This document shows, in pieces, positions 36,187 through 44,926 of a DNA stretch of 61,809 nt. Where the stretch lies: the NCBI GenBank assembly GCA_038043285.1, contig JBBTCJ010000142.1, positions 1-61,809 of the forward strand, given 5' to 3'. The notes beneath the pieces were generated by a model, which searched no databases, had not been told where the DNA came from, and worked only from the letters and a program-made list of their open reading frames with translations. The position numbers were made by a program, and so were the translations under genes. This stretch comes from JBBTCJ01 sp038043285 (GTDB taxonomy: Bacteria; Planctomycetota; Phycisphaerae; UBA1845). Each line of letters opens with the position of its first letter. Position 1 is the first letter of the stretch.

Positions 36187-37098
36187 ATGGGTAGGATCGC
36201 GGAAGCATTGAGGCGCGCGGAGGATGAACGCCGACGGATGTTGTCGTCGGGCGGAACGACGGCCGTCGTCGAGCTGCCGGCCCACCCAACGACCGCCGCG
36301 GCTTTCCCCGCGGCGCCCCCGTCGGATTCGCCGGAGACGCCCACCGTCGTCGAGGGTCTCTCCGAATCGCTGGTGCCCTTTTTCGAGCGGTCATCCCTGG
36401 TCACGGAGCAGTATCGCTCGTTGCGGACGCGACTGCTCAGCGCCAACCCCAACTACGAACACCGCATCATCGCCATCACCAGCGCCGTGCCCAAGGAGGG
36501 CAAGAGCGTCACCACGCTCAATCTCGGATGCATCCTGTCGGAAATCCGACACCTGAAGGTGCTGGTCGTGGATGGCGACTTTCGCCGAAGTTCGCTGGCG
36601 CAGATGCTCAACCAGCCGACCGGACCCGGACTGGCCGAGGTTCTCGGCGGAAAGGCCACCTACGAGGAAGTGGTGCGCTCGACGCCCATCCCGAACCTGT
36701 CCTTCATCCCGGCAGGCAGTACGCACGGACGATCGGCCGCCGAACTGCTGACCTGCGCCACTGCGTCGCCGGCGTTTCGGCGAATGCAAAACGAGTTCCA
36801 CTACACCATCGTCGATACGCCGCCGGCGACGACGGTCACCGACGTGGGGATCATCGGACAGATGTGCACCGGCGTGGTGGTCATCGTCCGCCTGCACCGC
36901 ACGCACGAAGCGGCCGCCAAGCGGGCGGTCCGGTTGTTGCAGGTCAACAACATCCCGATCATCGGCTGCCTGATGGTCGGACGGGACGCGCCGACGGCGG
37001 GGTATTACGGGTACGGATACGGGTATCGATACAACTACTATCGCTACTACAACTACTACAGCCACAACGAGAAAGAGGAAGAGAAGAAGAGCAAATGA
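36187..37098 (+). CDS. BY-kinase (CpsD/CapB-type tyrosine autokinase)
   Basis: 303 residues. The P-loop tyrosine-kinase domain has YRSLRTRLL, Walker A AVPKEGKSVTTLNLG, Walker A' VLVVDGDFRRSSL and Walker B-like TIVDTPPATTVTD. There is no membrane domain (CpsD type, needing a separate activator). The C-terminus carries a cluster of 12 Tyr within about 20 residues (GYYGYGYGYRY, NYYRYYNYY), the autophosphorylation tail that controls polymer export. The N-terminus has a Pro/Ala-rich region typical of XrtA-locus kinases. Located between the export protein and the glycosyltransferase genes. Confidence 0.92.
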   Translation: MGRIAEALRRAEDERRRMLSSGGTTAVVELPAHPTTAAAFPAAPPSDSPETPTVVEGLSESLVPFFERSSLVTEQYRSLRTRLLSANPNYEHRIIAITSAVPKEGKSVTTLNLGCILSEIRHLKVLVVDGDFRRSSLAQMLNQPTGPGLAEVLGGKATYEEVVRSTPIPNLSFIPAGSTHGRSAAELLTCATASPAFRRMQNEFHYTIVDTPPATTVTDVGIIGQMCTGVVVIVRLHRTHEAAAKRAVRLLQVNNIPIIGCLMVGRDAPTAGYYGYGYGYRYNYYRYYNYYSHNEKEEEKKSK

Positions 37099-37153
37099 GG
37101 GCGGGACTTTGTATGGCCCCGCCGCCGCGAGGCTCCGGCAACCAGGCGAACGA

Positions 37154-38413
37154 ATGGTGATCGAGAACCGGCTAATCGTCTGCATCGCCAGCGCGTGGGA
37201 CTACGATCCCACGAGCAAGCATCACGTGATGCGGATTCTGTCGCGCCGCAACCGGATTCTCTGGGTGAACTACCACGGAACCCGGCGTCCGGGGATCAAC
37301 GCGACCGACATCTCGACGGCATGGTCCAAACTGCGCCGCGTCGCCCAGGGCGTGCAACCGGCCAGTTCGACGATCTCCCAGGTGACGCCGCTGGTCATTC
37401 CCGGCGCGCGCAGCCGACTGGCCTCAGGGCTGCACCGACGACTGCTGATCTCCCAGATTCGCCGGGCGGTCCGCAAGCTGGACCCGGAGGGCAGGCTTCC
37501 CGTCCAGGTGTGGAGCTTTGCCCCGGACGTGCCGTTCCTGATGGGTCGGTTCAACGAGGAGTGTTTCGTCTACTATTGCGTGGACGAGTTCGCCCTGTTC
37601 GAGGGGATCGATTCCTATCGGGTCAAGGTTGCGGAGAACGAACTCATCGACGGGGCCGACGTGGTCATCACCACCTCGGAAAAGTTGCACGAGTCGCGCC
37701 GCTCCCGGCGCAGCGATGCGGTCTTGATTCCTCACGGCGTGGACTTCGACCACTTTGCGACCGCGTGGCGGTCCCCGCCTCCGCGGCCCCACGACCTGGC
37801 TTGTATCCCCAAGCCGATGTTCGGATTCTTCGGACTGATCCAGCATTGGGTGGACCTCGAACTCCTTCTGAAGGTTGCCCGACTTCGCCCGCGTTACTCT
37901 TTCGTGTTGATCGGTGACAGCATGGTTGACGACAGCGCCCTCCGCCGGGCACACAACGTGTACCTGTTGGGGCGTCGATCGTACGTCAAGCTTCCGGCGT
38001 ATTGTGCCGCGTTCGAGGCCGGCCTGCTGCCGTTCCACGTCACCGCGATGACCCGCAACGTCAACCCGATCAAACTGTCGGAATACCTCGCGGCGGGATT
38101 GCCGGTGATCTCCACGCCCCTGCCGGAGGCGAAGCGCTTTGACGCCGTTGACCTCGCGGCGAACGCCGAGGAATTCGCCGACGCGTGCGACCGGGTGCTG
38201 GCGACGGACTTCCCGCAACGCCGCGAGCGAGTCAGCCGCTGCGTCCAGGGGCAGACGTGGGAGACCCGCGTCGAGCAGGCTTCGGGCGTGGTGATGGAAA
38301 TGGTCAACGGTCGGCCCCTCAGCAAACCGCGAGCCGCGATTGAACCCGCGCCAACCTTGCGGCGGACGTTGGTTGCCCCGGCGGCGCACGAAGCGGCCCC
38401 GGAGTGCGGATGA
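37154..38413 (+). CDS. Glycosyltransferase family 4-like
   Basis: 419 residues. ATG 37154 is followed by RLIVCIASAWDYDPTSKHHV, a substrate-end motif of this subgroup. Other features are PDVPFLMGRFNEECFVYYCV, ELIDGADVVITTSEKL (start of the C-terminal domain), LIPHGVDFDHF, MFGFFGLIQHWVDLELLLKV, and NPIKLSEYLAAGLPVISTPL, the typical GT4 nucleotide-sugar binding E-box. It probably adds sugars to the exported polymer. It follows the BY-kinase in the same orientation after a 55-bp gap, so it is likely co-transcribed. Confidence 0.88.
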   Translation: MVIENRLIVCIASAWDYDPTSKHHVMRILSRRNRILWVNYHGTRRPGINATDISTAWSKLRRVAQGVQPASSTISQVTPLVIPGARSRLASGLHRRLLISQIRRAVRKLDPEGRLPVQVWSFAPDVPFLMGRFNEECFVYYCVDEFALFEGIDSYRVKVAENELIDGADVVITTSEKLHESRRSRRSDAVLIPHGVDFDHFATAWRSPPPRPHDLACIPKPMFGFFGLIQHWVDLELLLKVARLRPRYSFVLIGDSMVDDSALRRAHNVYLLGRRSYVKLPAYCAAFEAGLLPFHVTAMTRNVNPIKLSEYLAAGLPVISTPLPEAKRFDAVDLAANAEEFADACDRVLATDFPQRRERVSRCVQGQTWETRVEQASGVVMEMVNGRPLSKPRAAIEPAPTLRRTLVAPAAHEAAPECG

Positions 38414-38462
38414 AATCGACAATCGGCAATCGACAAACCCCCGTTGCCGCCTCGCCATCTTC

Positions 38463-39698
38463 TTACGGAACAAACACCCGATCGTCGTTCAGGCACCGGG
38501 CGAGTTCTCGATACACCTCGTGCAACCGCTCGCGTCGCCCGTCGTCGCCAACGGCCATCAGGATGCGCCGGGCAAGCGGCCCGAACGACAGAATCGTTCG
38601 CAGCGCCGCGGGAGCGGTCGCCGAATCGTTGGCGTCATAAATCCGTTCGACGATTCCCCGCCAAAGCTCGCCGGCCGTGACCGGCGTCGAGGGAGCCAAC
38701 CCGAAGGCGCGCAGCAGGTTCTCCTCCGCCACGACTGCCCGATCCGCCTCGCGCACCGTCCGTCGCAACACATCTGCCAACGTCTGCGTGGGTTGTCGTT
38801 TTTGGAACTCGACGTCGCACCAGCGTTGTTCGATCAGCGCGCGAAGCGTACGCACGATGATCTCGAGGACGACCAAGTCGGCCGACGGACATTCCTGCAC
38901 GTCGAGCACGCGGATTTCGATCGTGTTGCGGACGAATCGGGCGATCGCTCCGCGGGCGTTGAGCCATTCGTAGCGGAGCACCTCGTCGGGATCATACAGG
39001 GCGACGTCGTCGTAGAGCCGCGCGAGGATCCGCGATTCATAGTCCGCCCGAGTGTAGACCGGTTCCGGGACGACCTCGCCGGTCAGGGACGGAACACTCG
39101 CACAATTCCGCCGATAGTGTTCGAGCCGCGTGTCCAGCAGACCGGTGACCAGCCCGCCCGCAATCGGCGTGCTCGCCGCCAGCGCCGGCAGGATCGGTAG
39201 CACCAACCGGATCGCGGCGTGCAACCGGCCGAACTCGTCATCGTCCGAAAAAGGAAGGTTCAAATGGGCGGCCTGAACGTTGGACCAGCCGTGGCCTCGG
39301 CAGCCGAAGATCCGGTCGAAGGCTTCGTACACCTCGTTGCCGGCATGGGGCCAAAGCCGCGTCTCACGCAGCGGATCCATCCACGGGTGCATGCCCGTGG
39401 GCAGAAGCCGACCGCCGATCGGGGCAAGGATGGCGTTGATGCGTTGGACTCCGTCATGAAACGTTTTGTTCAACCCGTCGAGCCGGGCCGCGGGTTCGCG
39501 GGTTTTCAGCTCGATCACGTGCAGGACCAGCTCGTTGGACCAGGTGAGATCGTCCACCTCGGCATCCGACGCGCCCAAGCCGGCGACGGCTTGCAGAATC
39601 CGGTCGCTTGCCGGAAGCACGTCGAGCGTCTCGGCGTCAACGATCATGTACTCCAGCTCGACGCCGAAGCGTTGGAACAGGCCGAAGGAGCAGTTCAT
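38463..39698 (-). CDS. Glutamate-cysteine ligase-like (GCS2/YbdK family)
   Basis: 411 residues, with the GCS2 pattern: FGVELEYMIVDAETLDVLP, NELVLHVIELKTREP, then TGMHPW and an HGWSNVQAAHLNLPF stretch that fits the ATP/Mg site of the family, and ARGAIARFVRNTIEIRVLDV near the C-terminal half. The family makes gamma-glutamyl or other amide bonds from amino acids with ATP. Its ATG overlaps the stop of the neighbouring RimK-type gene by four bases, so the two are translationally coupled and probably act in one pathway making or modifying a small peptide-like product. Product unknown. Confidence 0.85.
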   Translation of the reverse strand: MNCSFGLFQRFGVELEYMIVDAETLDVLPASDRILQAVAGLGASDAEVDDLTWSNELVLHVIELKTREPAARLDGLNKTFHDGVQRINAILAPIGGRLLPTGMHPWMDPLRETRLWPHAGNEVYEAFDRIFGCRGHGWSNVQAAHLNLPFSDDDEFGRLHAAIRLVLPILPALAASTPIAGGLVTGLLDTRLEHYRRNCASVPSLTGEVVPEPVYTRADYESRILARLYDDVALYDPDEVLRYEWLNARGAIARFVRNTIEIRVLDVQECPSADLVVLEIIVRTLRALIEQRWCDVEFQKRQPTQTLADVLRRTVREADRAVVAEENLLRAFGLAPSTPVTAGELWRGIVERIYDANDSATAPAALRTILSFGPLARRILMAVGDDGRRERLHEVYRELARCLNDDRVFVP

Positions 39699-41170
39699 GA
39701 CGCCCCGTTGCTGGTGCGGTGTTTCTTTTCGTCCATGCGCCGTCGAAACACGCGCATGACTTGATCGTAGAGGGATTCCTTCAGCAAACCGTCCTCGACG
39801 CCGGCGTCCACGTTGGGGTTATCGTTGATTTCGATGACCATGGCCTTGCGCCCGAATTGTTTGAGATCCACGCCGTAGAATCCTTCGCCGATGAGCCGTG
39901 CGGCCCGCCGGGCGGTGTTCAACACCACGGGAGGAACCTGATCCAGCGGGATGGACTCGGTCTGTCCGTCCCGCAGTTTGCCCGCCTCCGACTTGTAGAT
40001 CTGCCAGTGCTCGCGCACCATGAAGTACTTGCAGGCGAAGAGCGGCTCGCGGTCCAACACGCCGATCCGCCAATCGTAGCTGGTGGGAAGGTATTCCTGG
40101 GCGATGATGAGGTCCGACCGCTCCAGCATGGCGTCGATGGCCTCGAGGAGCGCCAGTTTGTTCTCGACTTTGATGACTCCCTGGGAGAACGAGCTGTCGG
40201 GAAGTTTGAGGATGCAGGGCAGGCCCAGGGTGAGCTGGACACGATCGCGGTTGTCCCGGTGTACGATGACCGTTCTGGGAATGGGAATCTTGTTGCGGGC
40301 CAGAAGCTCCGCGAGATAGACCTTGTTGGTGCAGCGGAGAATGGAATCGGGATCATCGATGACCACCAGTCCGTTGGCCAGCGCCCGCCGCGCGAAGCGG
40401 TAGGTGTGATGGTTCACCTGGGTGGTCTCGCGGATGAACAACCCGTCGAACTCCGCCAGGCGCGAATAGTCCTCGCGTTCAATGAACTCAACGTCCAACC
40501 CGCTTCGCCGGGCGGCGGCGGCGAACTTCCGCAAAGCCCCCTTGTTGGACGGCGGAAGCTTTTCGTGCTCGTTGACCAGGATCGCCAGGTCGTACGGCGC
40601 CGTGCTGCGCCGCGGGCGCAGTTGCCGCTTCCGCCCGAAGAACGCCTTGGCCGCCTCGCCCACGAACTCCCGATGCGATTCGGGTACGTCATTGACCGCG
40701 ATCGGTCCGATGGTCTGAAGACGCCACTCCTCCTTTTCGCGGGCAAACTCAGCGCGAAGCAGAGGAGCGGGGAAGAGCCGAAACAGCTTCGAGGCCAGGT
40801 CGTCGTAACGCCGTGCGAGGTTCCGACCGAAATAGATGCTCAGCGTGAAGGTGTCCGACTGAATCTGCCGCAGCTGCTCTTGAATGAGGTCGCCCATCTC
40901 GTCGGCCACCACCGGGGCGATCGCGGACGTCTTCATGTCCTGAATGGTCATGATGCTGGGCATGGGCTTGTGGCCCCGGGCCATTGCCAGCAACGACACG
41001 TAGTACCCCGCGCTTTGGTAGCGATACGATCGGCAGAGGTTGAACACGCGAACGCCGCGCTGGACGAGGTAATGCGGTTCGGTCAGGTACGCGCGAGCCG
41101 ACACCAGCGATACGCCCGGTACGTGCAGCGGCCAATTCTTCGGATTGTTAACGATGATAAGGTTGAGCAC
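39695..41170 (-). CDS. RimK-family ATP-grasp ligase with RLAN N-terminal domain
   Basis: 491 residues from a GTG at 41170 (an upstream ATG at 41239 is possible, but family members begin at LIIVNNPKNWPL). The N-terminal half has the RLAN features: VNNPKNWPLHVPGVSLVSAR then YLTEPHYLVQRGVRVFNLCR and YQSAGYYVSLLA. The C-terminal ATP-grasp has ILRCTNKVYLAELLARNKIP, PCILKLPDSSFSQGVIKV, IIAQEYLPTSYDWRIGVLD and the metal-binding FYGVDLKQF...VIEINDNPNVDAG. Such enzymes ligate amino acids to an acceptor carboxylate. In published work on amidoligases they are found beside GCS2-like proteins, exactly as here. Confidence 0.85.
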   Translation of the reverse strand: MLNLIIVNNPKNWPLHVPGVSLVSARAYLTEPHYLVQRGVRVFNLCRSYRYQSAGYYVSLLAMARGHKPMPSIMTIQDMKTSAIAPVVADEMGDLIQEQLRQIQSDTFTLSIYFGRNLARRYDDLASKLFRLFPAPLLRAEFAREKEEWRLQTIGPIAVNDVPESHREFVGEAAKAFFGRKRQLRPRRSTAPYDLAILVNEHEKLPPSNKGALRKFAAAARRSGLDVEFIEREDYSRLAEFDGLFIRETTQVNHHTYRFARRALANGLVVIDDPDSILRCTNKVYLAELLARNKIPIPRTVIVHRDNRDRVQLTLGLPCILKLPDSSFSQGVIKVENKLALLEAIDAMLERSDLIIAQEYLPTSYDWRIGVLDREPLFACKYFMVREHWQIYKSEAGKLRDGQTESIPLDQVPPVVLNTARRAARLIGEGFYGVDLKQFGRKAMVIEINDNPNVDAGVEDGLLKESLYDQVMRVFRRRMDEKKHRTSNGAS

Positions 41171-41422
41171 ACTGACCCCCGGCGACCGCTTGCGTCCGAC
41201 CGCCCCAGCGGGCTTCCCGAAACCATGTGGCACGCCCACGATGCCGCGAACGTCGCACCGCGGACTTTCGGCGGAGCACCCCGCGGAAGACCGACCTTAT
41301 AGCAGATCGTTGGAGGCCGACAAGGCAAAACCCTCCGCCGGAAGCCCCTTGGGTTCACGACCGTTTAGGCAGGGCTGGGGCGTCTGTTCAGAACCGCGAG
41401 TGATCACGGGCGGTCGGCGCTA

Positions 41423-41741
41423 GACCGCTCCATTCTGTCGCGGTTCTGATAGAAGGCTGGGCCGCTCCCTCACGAGGCTGTCGGAATACCTCTTTCGTGC
41501 TCGCAGGAGAGCATACTTTCGCCTCGCGGACCCCCGGGTCTGAGATCGAAAAGAGCCCTCAGATGATGCGTCGGAATACTCGAATACAAGTATTCCGACA
41601 GCCCCTCACGGTCGCGGTGCGGATGAAGAAAAGACAGCGCTCTATTCTGTCGCGGTTCTGATAGAAGGCTGGGCCACTCCCTCACGGTCGTGGTACAGAT
41701 GAAGGAAAGACACCGCTCCATTCTGTCGCGGTTCTGATCGG
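41423..41741 (+). repeat. Array of dispersed-repeat copies interrupted by a mobile element
   Basis: Alternating units occur: ACCGCTCCATTCTGTCGCGG then TTCTGATAGAAGGCTGG (41423-41460), GCCGCTCCCTCACG (41461-41474), then after the insertion CTCACGGTCGCGGTGCGGAT and so on (41605-41740), with two further pairs. They belong to the same family as the copies at 5784, 11479, 21522 and 30078. The stretch from 41171 to 42013 otherwise shows no gene. Confidence 0.75.
41475..41602. mobile_element. 128-bp MITE-like insertion with target-site duplication
   Basis: Flanked on both sides by CCCTCACG (41467-41474 and 41603-41610). The left end AGGCTGTCGGAATAC and the right end GTATTCCGACAGC are inverted repeats. 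Removing the element and one CCCTCACG restores GCCGCTCCCTCACGGTCGCGG, an intact repeat unit. No coding capacity, so it would be moved in trans. A third copy of TCGGAATAC near 41569-41577 makes a further small hairpin at its right end. Confidence 0.8.
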
Positions 41742-42013
41742 CGTTTCACCTCTTTCGAAGCTCCGGGCCAGTAGGAACCGGACCAACAAAGACACGGGAA
41801 GCACCTCAGACGACAGCCGCCGGAAGTGTCACGGACCCCAGCCCCTTTCCGTTGTCCGAGCCTTCAAGGTGTTGGGCGCCAGTTAAGACAAGGCGAGGTA
41901 AAAACAGGTTTCCGCCGGCAAGGCTTGGGGCCATGCCCACGCAAGCGTGAGCATGGTGTCCTGCGCGATCCACGACGCGCTTTGGGCGTTCAGAAATGTT
42001 TCCTCGGGACGAC

Positions 42014-42844
42014 TTAATGGCCGCCCGTTGCGCCGGTTCGGGGAAGGGAAATGGTAAACGTCGTTCCGCGCTCCGCCTCGCTCTCGACGGTGATCGTTCC
42101 GCCGCTTTCCTCGACAAGGTCGCGGCAAAGCGCCAGCCCCAACCCGCCGCAGCGTCGTCGACCCTGGCGCTGCGAAGGCTTGGTGGTCTGCAGGGCGTCA
42201 AAGACGTGGGGAAGCAACTCGGCCGGAATTGGCGGGCCGGTGTTCCGGACGGTCAACACCGTCTGCTGGTCGGCTTCGATCGCACGGATGGTCAGATGCC
42301 CTGAGTGCCCGTCGGCCATCGCCTCACGGGCGTTGAGGAACAGGTTAAACAGAACTTGTTGCAGCGCCGGCGCGTCGCCCCAGACGGTCAAGTTCGCGTC
42401 AACGTCGAGGGTGAGGCCGATGCCGTCCTTCGAAACGTCTCGGCACAGGCTTTCCAGGGCCGCTTCCACCGCCGCACGGACCGGGAACGAGTCCGCCTGG
42501 CGAGGATTGGCGGCGCTGATCTCGAGGATACGCTCCGACATCCGCACCAGGATGCGCACGTTTTTGCCCGTGACCGTCAGCGCCTTCTTCATCAATTCAA
42601 CGTCGCCGCTTTGCACCGCGTAGTCGGCGTAGGAGAGGATCGGCGTCAGCAGGTTGTTGACTTCGTGGGCGATCATCGCCGCGGCCGTCCCCAAGCTGGA
42701 GAGTTGTTGGGCCTGGCGGACCTGTGCCCGAAGCTGTTCGAACTGTTCGGTCAGCCGAGCAAGCTGCTGATCGACGGCGGCGCCCGGCGCGTGCGGGGAC
42801 GATCGGGCTTGCGGCGGCGTACGGACGGGGGCGGTTGGAGCCAT
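42014..42844 (-). CDS. Soluble histidine kinase (HPK4-type), orphan
   Basis: 276 residues without a membrane segment. A short Pro/Arg/Ala-rich start leads into a coiled coil (QQLARLTEQFEQLRAQVRQA), then an H-box AMIAHEVNNLLTPILSYADY, N-box LNARE region (LFNLFLNAREAM), G1-like VRNTGPPIPAELLPHVFDAL and G2 GGLGLALCRDLVEESGG. Sensing would need an interacting protein since there is no PAS or other sensor. No response regulator is adjacent. It is divergent from the small gene starting at 42887. Confidence 0.88.
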   Translation of the reverse strand: MAPTAPVRTPPQARSSPHAPGAAVDQQLARLTEQFEQLRAQVRQAQQLSSLGTAAAMIAHEVNNLLTPILSYADYAVQSGDVELMKKALTVTGKNVRILVRMSERILEISAANPRQADSFPVRAAVEAALESLCRDVSKDGIGLTLDVDANLTVWGDAPALQQVLFNLFLNAREAMADGHSGHLTIRAIEADQQTVLTVRNTGPPIPAELLPHVFDALQTTKPSQRQGRRRCGGLGLALCRDLVEESGGTITVESEAERGTTFTISLPRTGATGGH

Positions 42845-42886
42845 TGAACGCTACACCACGGGCGCGGTATCTTACGCGCGCCTGTA

Positions 42887-43204
42887 GTGTGGCGATATCG
42901 GCTCTTGACGCCGCAACCCTTGACCGAGGGTGGACCGATCGACGCAGTTTCACAGATTGAGGTCGTCCTGGAGGCGATGACCCGCCACGACGTGGACGTA
43001 CGCCGTGAGCACCTCGGCGGCAGCGGCGGGAACCTCTGCAAGCTGCGCGGTCAATGGACCTTCTTCCTCGACCTCGACGCCGACCTGGCGACGCGGCTCG
43101 ATCGCTGCCTGACCGCGTTGGCAGCCCTGCCGGGCGCCGAGCTTGCCTACCTGCCGCCCGAAATCCGTGAACGAATCGACTGCCTCCGGTCGGGACCGTC
43201 GTGA
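42887..43204 (+). CDS. Small hypothetical protein
   Basis: 105 residues from a GTG at 42887 (a TTG at 42920 is an alternative). The core reads IEVVLEAMTRHDVDVRREHL then GGSGGNLCKLRGQWTFFLDL and DADLATRLDRCLTALAALPG, ending ELAYLPPEIRERIDCLRSG. The even composition and strong predicted structure suggest a real gene. No named family is recognised. It is divergent from the histidine kinase with only 42 bp between, so promoters overlap. Confidence 0.6.
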   Translation: MWRYRLLTPQPLTEGGPIDAVSQIEVVLEAMTRHDVDVRREHLGGSGGNLCKLRGQWTFFLDLDADLATRLDRCLTALAALPGAELAYLPPEIRERIDCLRSGPS

Positions 43205-43380
43205 TGGGCGCTGCAAGCCGCCGAACCTGTTATTCCCACGCCAGTTTCCGTCCGCCGATACCCAAGCCACCGGCTGCCCCCCGGACGCGAAGCGTCAAGG
43301 GTCAGCCCACGCGGCCGCGAAGAGTGAGTTGCGTCCATCGAACGCGAGCTTGATTCGCCACTTTCAAACGGGAACTGGCG

Positions 43381-43938
43381 TTAGTCCGTTTGCCCCGGGT
43401 CGATGATGCGAGCCGCCCGCTTCCCGCGGCGCAGGTTGCTCCGCAGACGCTTCCCCAGTTCCCGCGCCACGTCGAGCGGAACGAGTCGGGAAAGATGTTC
43501 CGGGTCGTATCGCCCGATTTCGACGATCTGTTTGATCAACGTGCTGGAAGTCAGAACGTGCTGGCCGCTGGTCATCAGGAAGACCGTCTCCACGTCGCCG
43601 ATGATCCGGTTGGTGGTGGCGATTTCCAGCTCCGCGTGAAGATCGACTGTGTCGCGGATGCCGCGAAGGATCACCTTGGCCCCGACCGAACGGGCGAACT
43701 CGACGGTCAGCCCGGCGTAGGTTTGTACCTCGACGGTGCGGATGGCCCGGGTGTGCTTCAGGAGCATCGCTTTCCGCTCCTGCGGCGTGAAGACCTCTTC
43801 CTTGAGGGGGTTGGTTCCGACGGCAACAATCAAGCGATGGTATAGCTTGGCCGCCCGGTAGATGATGTCCAGGTGCCCGTGGGTCAACGGGTCAAAGCTT
43901 CCCGGAAAGATCGCCACGGTTGGCGCGAGTTTGGGCAT
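43381..43938 (-). CDS. coaD: Phosphopantetheine adenylyltransferase
   Basis: Converts 4'-phosphopantetheine and ATP to dephospho-CoA. 185 residues: the signature GSFDPLTHGHLDIIYRAAKL carries the HxGH-like nucleotidyl-transferase motif, followed by VAVGTNPLKEEVFTPQER, VILRGIRDTVDLHAELEIA and FLMTSGQHVLTSSTLIKQIV. The ATG at 43938 is the family start; the longer open frame has no similarity. It is about 20 residues longer than usual at the C-terminus, with a basic tail (RRGKRAARIIDPG). Confidence 0.94.
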   Translation of the reverse strand: MPKLAPTVAIFPGSFDPLTHGHLDIIYRAAKLYHRLIVAVGTNPLKEEVFTPQERKAMLLKHTRAIRTVEVQTYAGLTVEFARSVGAKVILRGIRDTVDLHAELEIATTNRIIGDVETVFLMTSGQHVLTSSTLIKQIVEIGRYDPEHLSRLVPLDVARELGKRLRSNLRRGKRAARIIDPGQTD

Positions 43939-44126
43939 GGTTTTCGATCCCGGCACGCGGGGCGGCATTTTACCGCGGCGCGATCCCGCGTCCATGCCGA
44001 CGACAGCCGCGGAGGTGTCCCGAAGGCCTCCATCTTCTTCATCGTGCCCGCCTACGTCGTCAGCCGTGGCATCGGCGGATCGAGCATTGCGTTGCATCGG
44101 GCGGCTGAAATGCACCATCGACGCAT

Positions 44127-44342
44127 TGGGCGCGTTGCCGCCGGCTGCATTCGTCGCTGTCGTACTTGCGGCCGGTGGATTACTATCGCGGAGATCCGAT
44201 GACGCTCCTGGCCGAGCGCCGCCGGGAATTACAAGAGGCCAGAGAACTGCGCAAGCAGGAGAACCTGAAACTGCGACAACGACTCATTCCCCGGCGGCAG
44301 GAGGAACACCTTTACTCGGCGAGGCCGGTTGTCTCACTTTGA
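44127..44342 (+). pseudogene. C-terminal remnant of an integrase-core (DDE) transposase
   Basis: The frame ending with TGA at 44340-44342 reads RRLHSSLSYLRPVDYYRGDP then MTLLAERRRELQEARELRKQ and ENLKLRQRL. The RLHSSLxYxxPxxYY motif is the typical end of IS3/IS481-type rve transposases and the charged tail follows it. Everything before about 44127 is lost. It lies upstream of coaD on the opposite strand. Confidence 0.65.
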
Positions 44343-44926
44343 TTGAAACAAATCAGCGGTGCCGACGGAGTTGTTTGCCCTGATTCTCGATCGCATCCAG
44401 CGGTTCGGCGTGCCGCAGCCGCTGATCCAACGGGGTTGAGTGGGCACCAACGTGGCGATGCGCTGGAACCTGGAGACAAGGGCGGAGGCAGTACGCCCGG
44501 AGTCGGCCAACTGGCGCTCCCCGTACAGTGCGGCTTCAGCGCACCCCTCGTAAATGGTGCGAAATCGGCCGTGAGACGGGCGTCAAGCAAGGAAAACGCC
44601 TTTGATGCCGGGCTTCGTTGGAGTACGATGTTTGGTTGGATTGTCAGCTTCGTGCTGGCGAGGGCCAAATGGGAAATGTCGGCTCCAGGCATTGTCATGC
44701 ATTGCTTCAGAGCTTTTCCCCATTAGATCCCACCAAGCGAACTATTCGCGTTACACTTGAGCGAATGACGATCGGGCGCGCAAAGCTTGCACCGTCGGGA
44801 CCGGGGAGGTAAGATACCGTCGTCGCGATCGAGCGAATCGGGTGATCGGGGTGAGTCATGGCTTGGGTGCCCTTCCGGTGTCGCATCAAGGCGCATTCAG
44901 CAAATGGCATCGAGCGACAATCTGCG

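Noticed and set aside
39719..41302. Plus-strand open frame of 527 codons
   Set aside because: Antisense to the RimK-type ligase gene, whose ATP-grasp motifs are unambiguous.
41423..41741. CRISPR-like array
   Set aside because: The units alternate between two repeat types and are broken by an insertion; there are no unique spacers and no cas genes.
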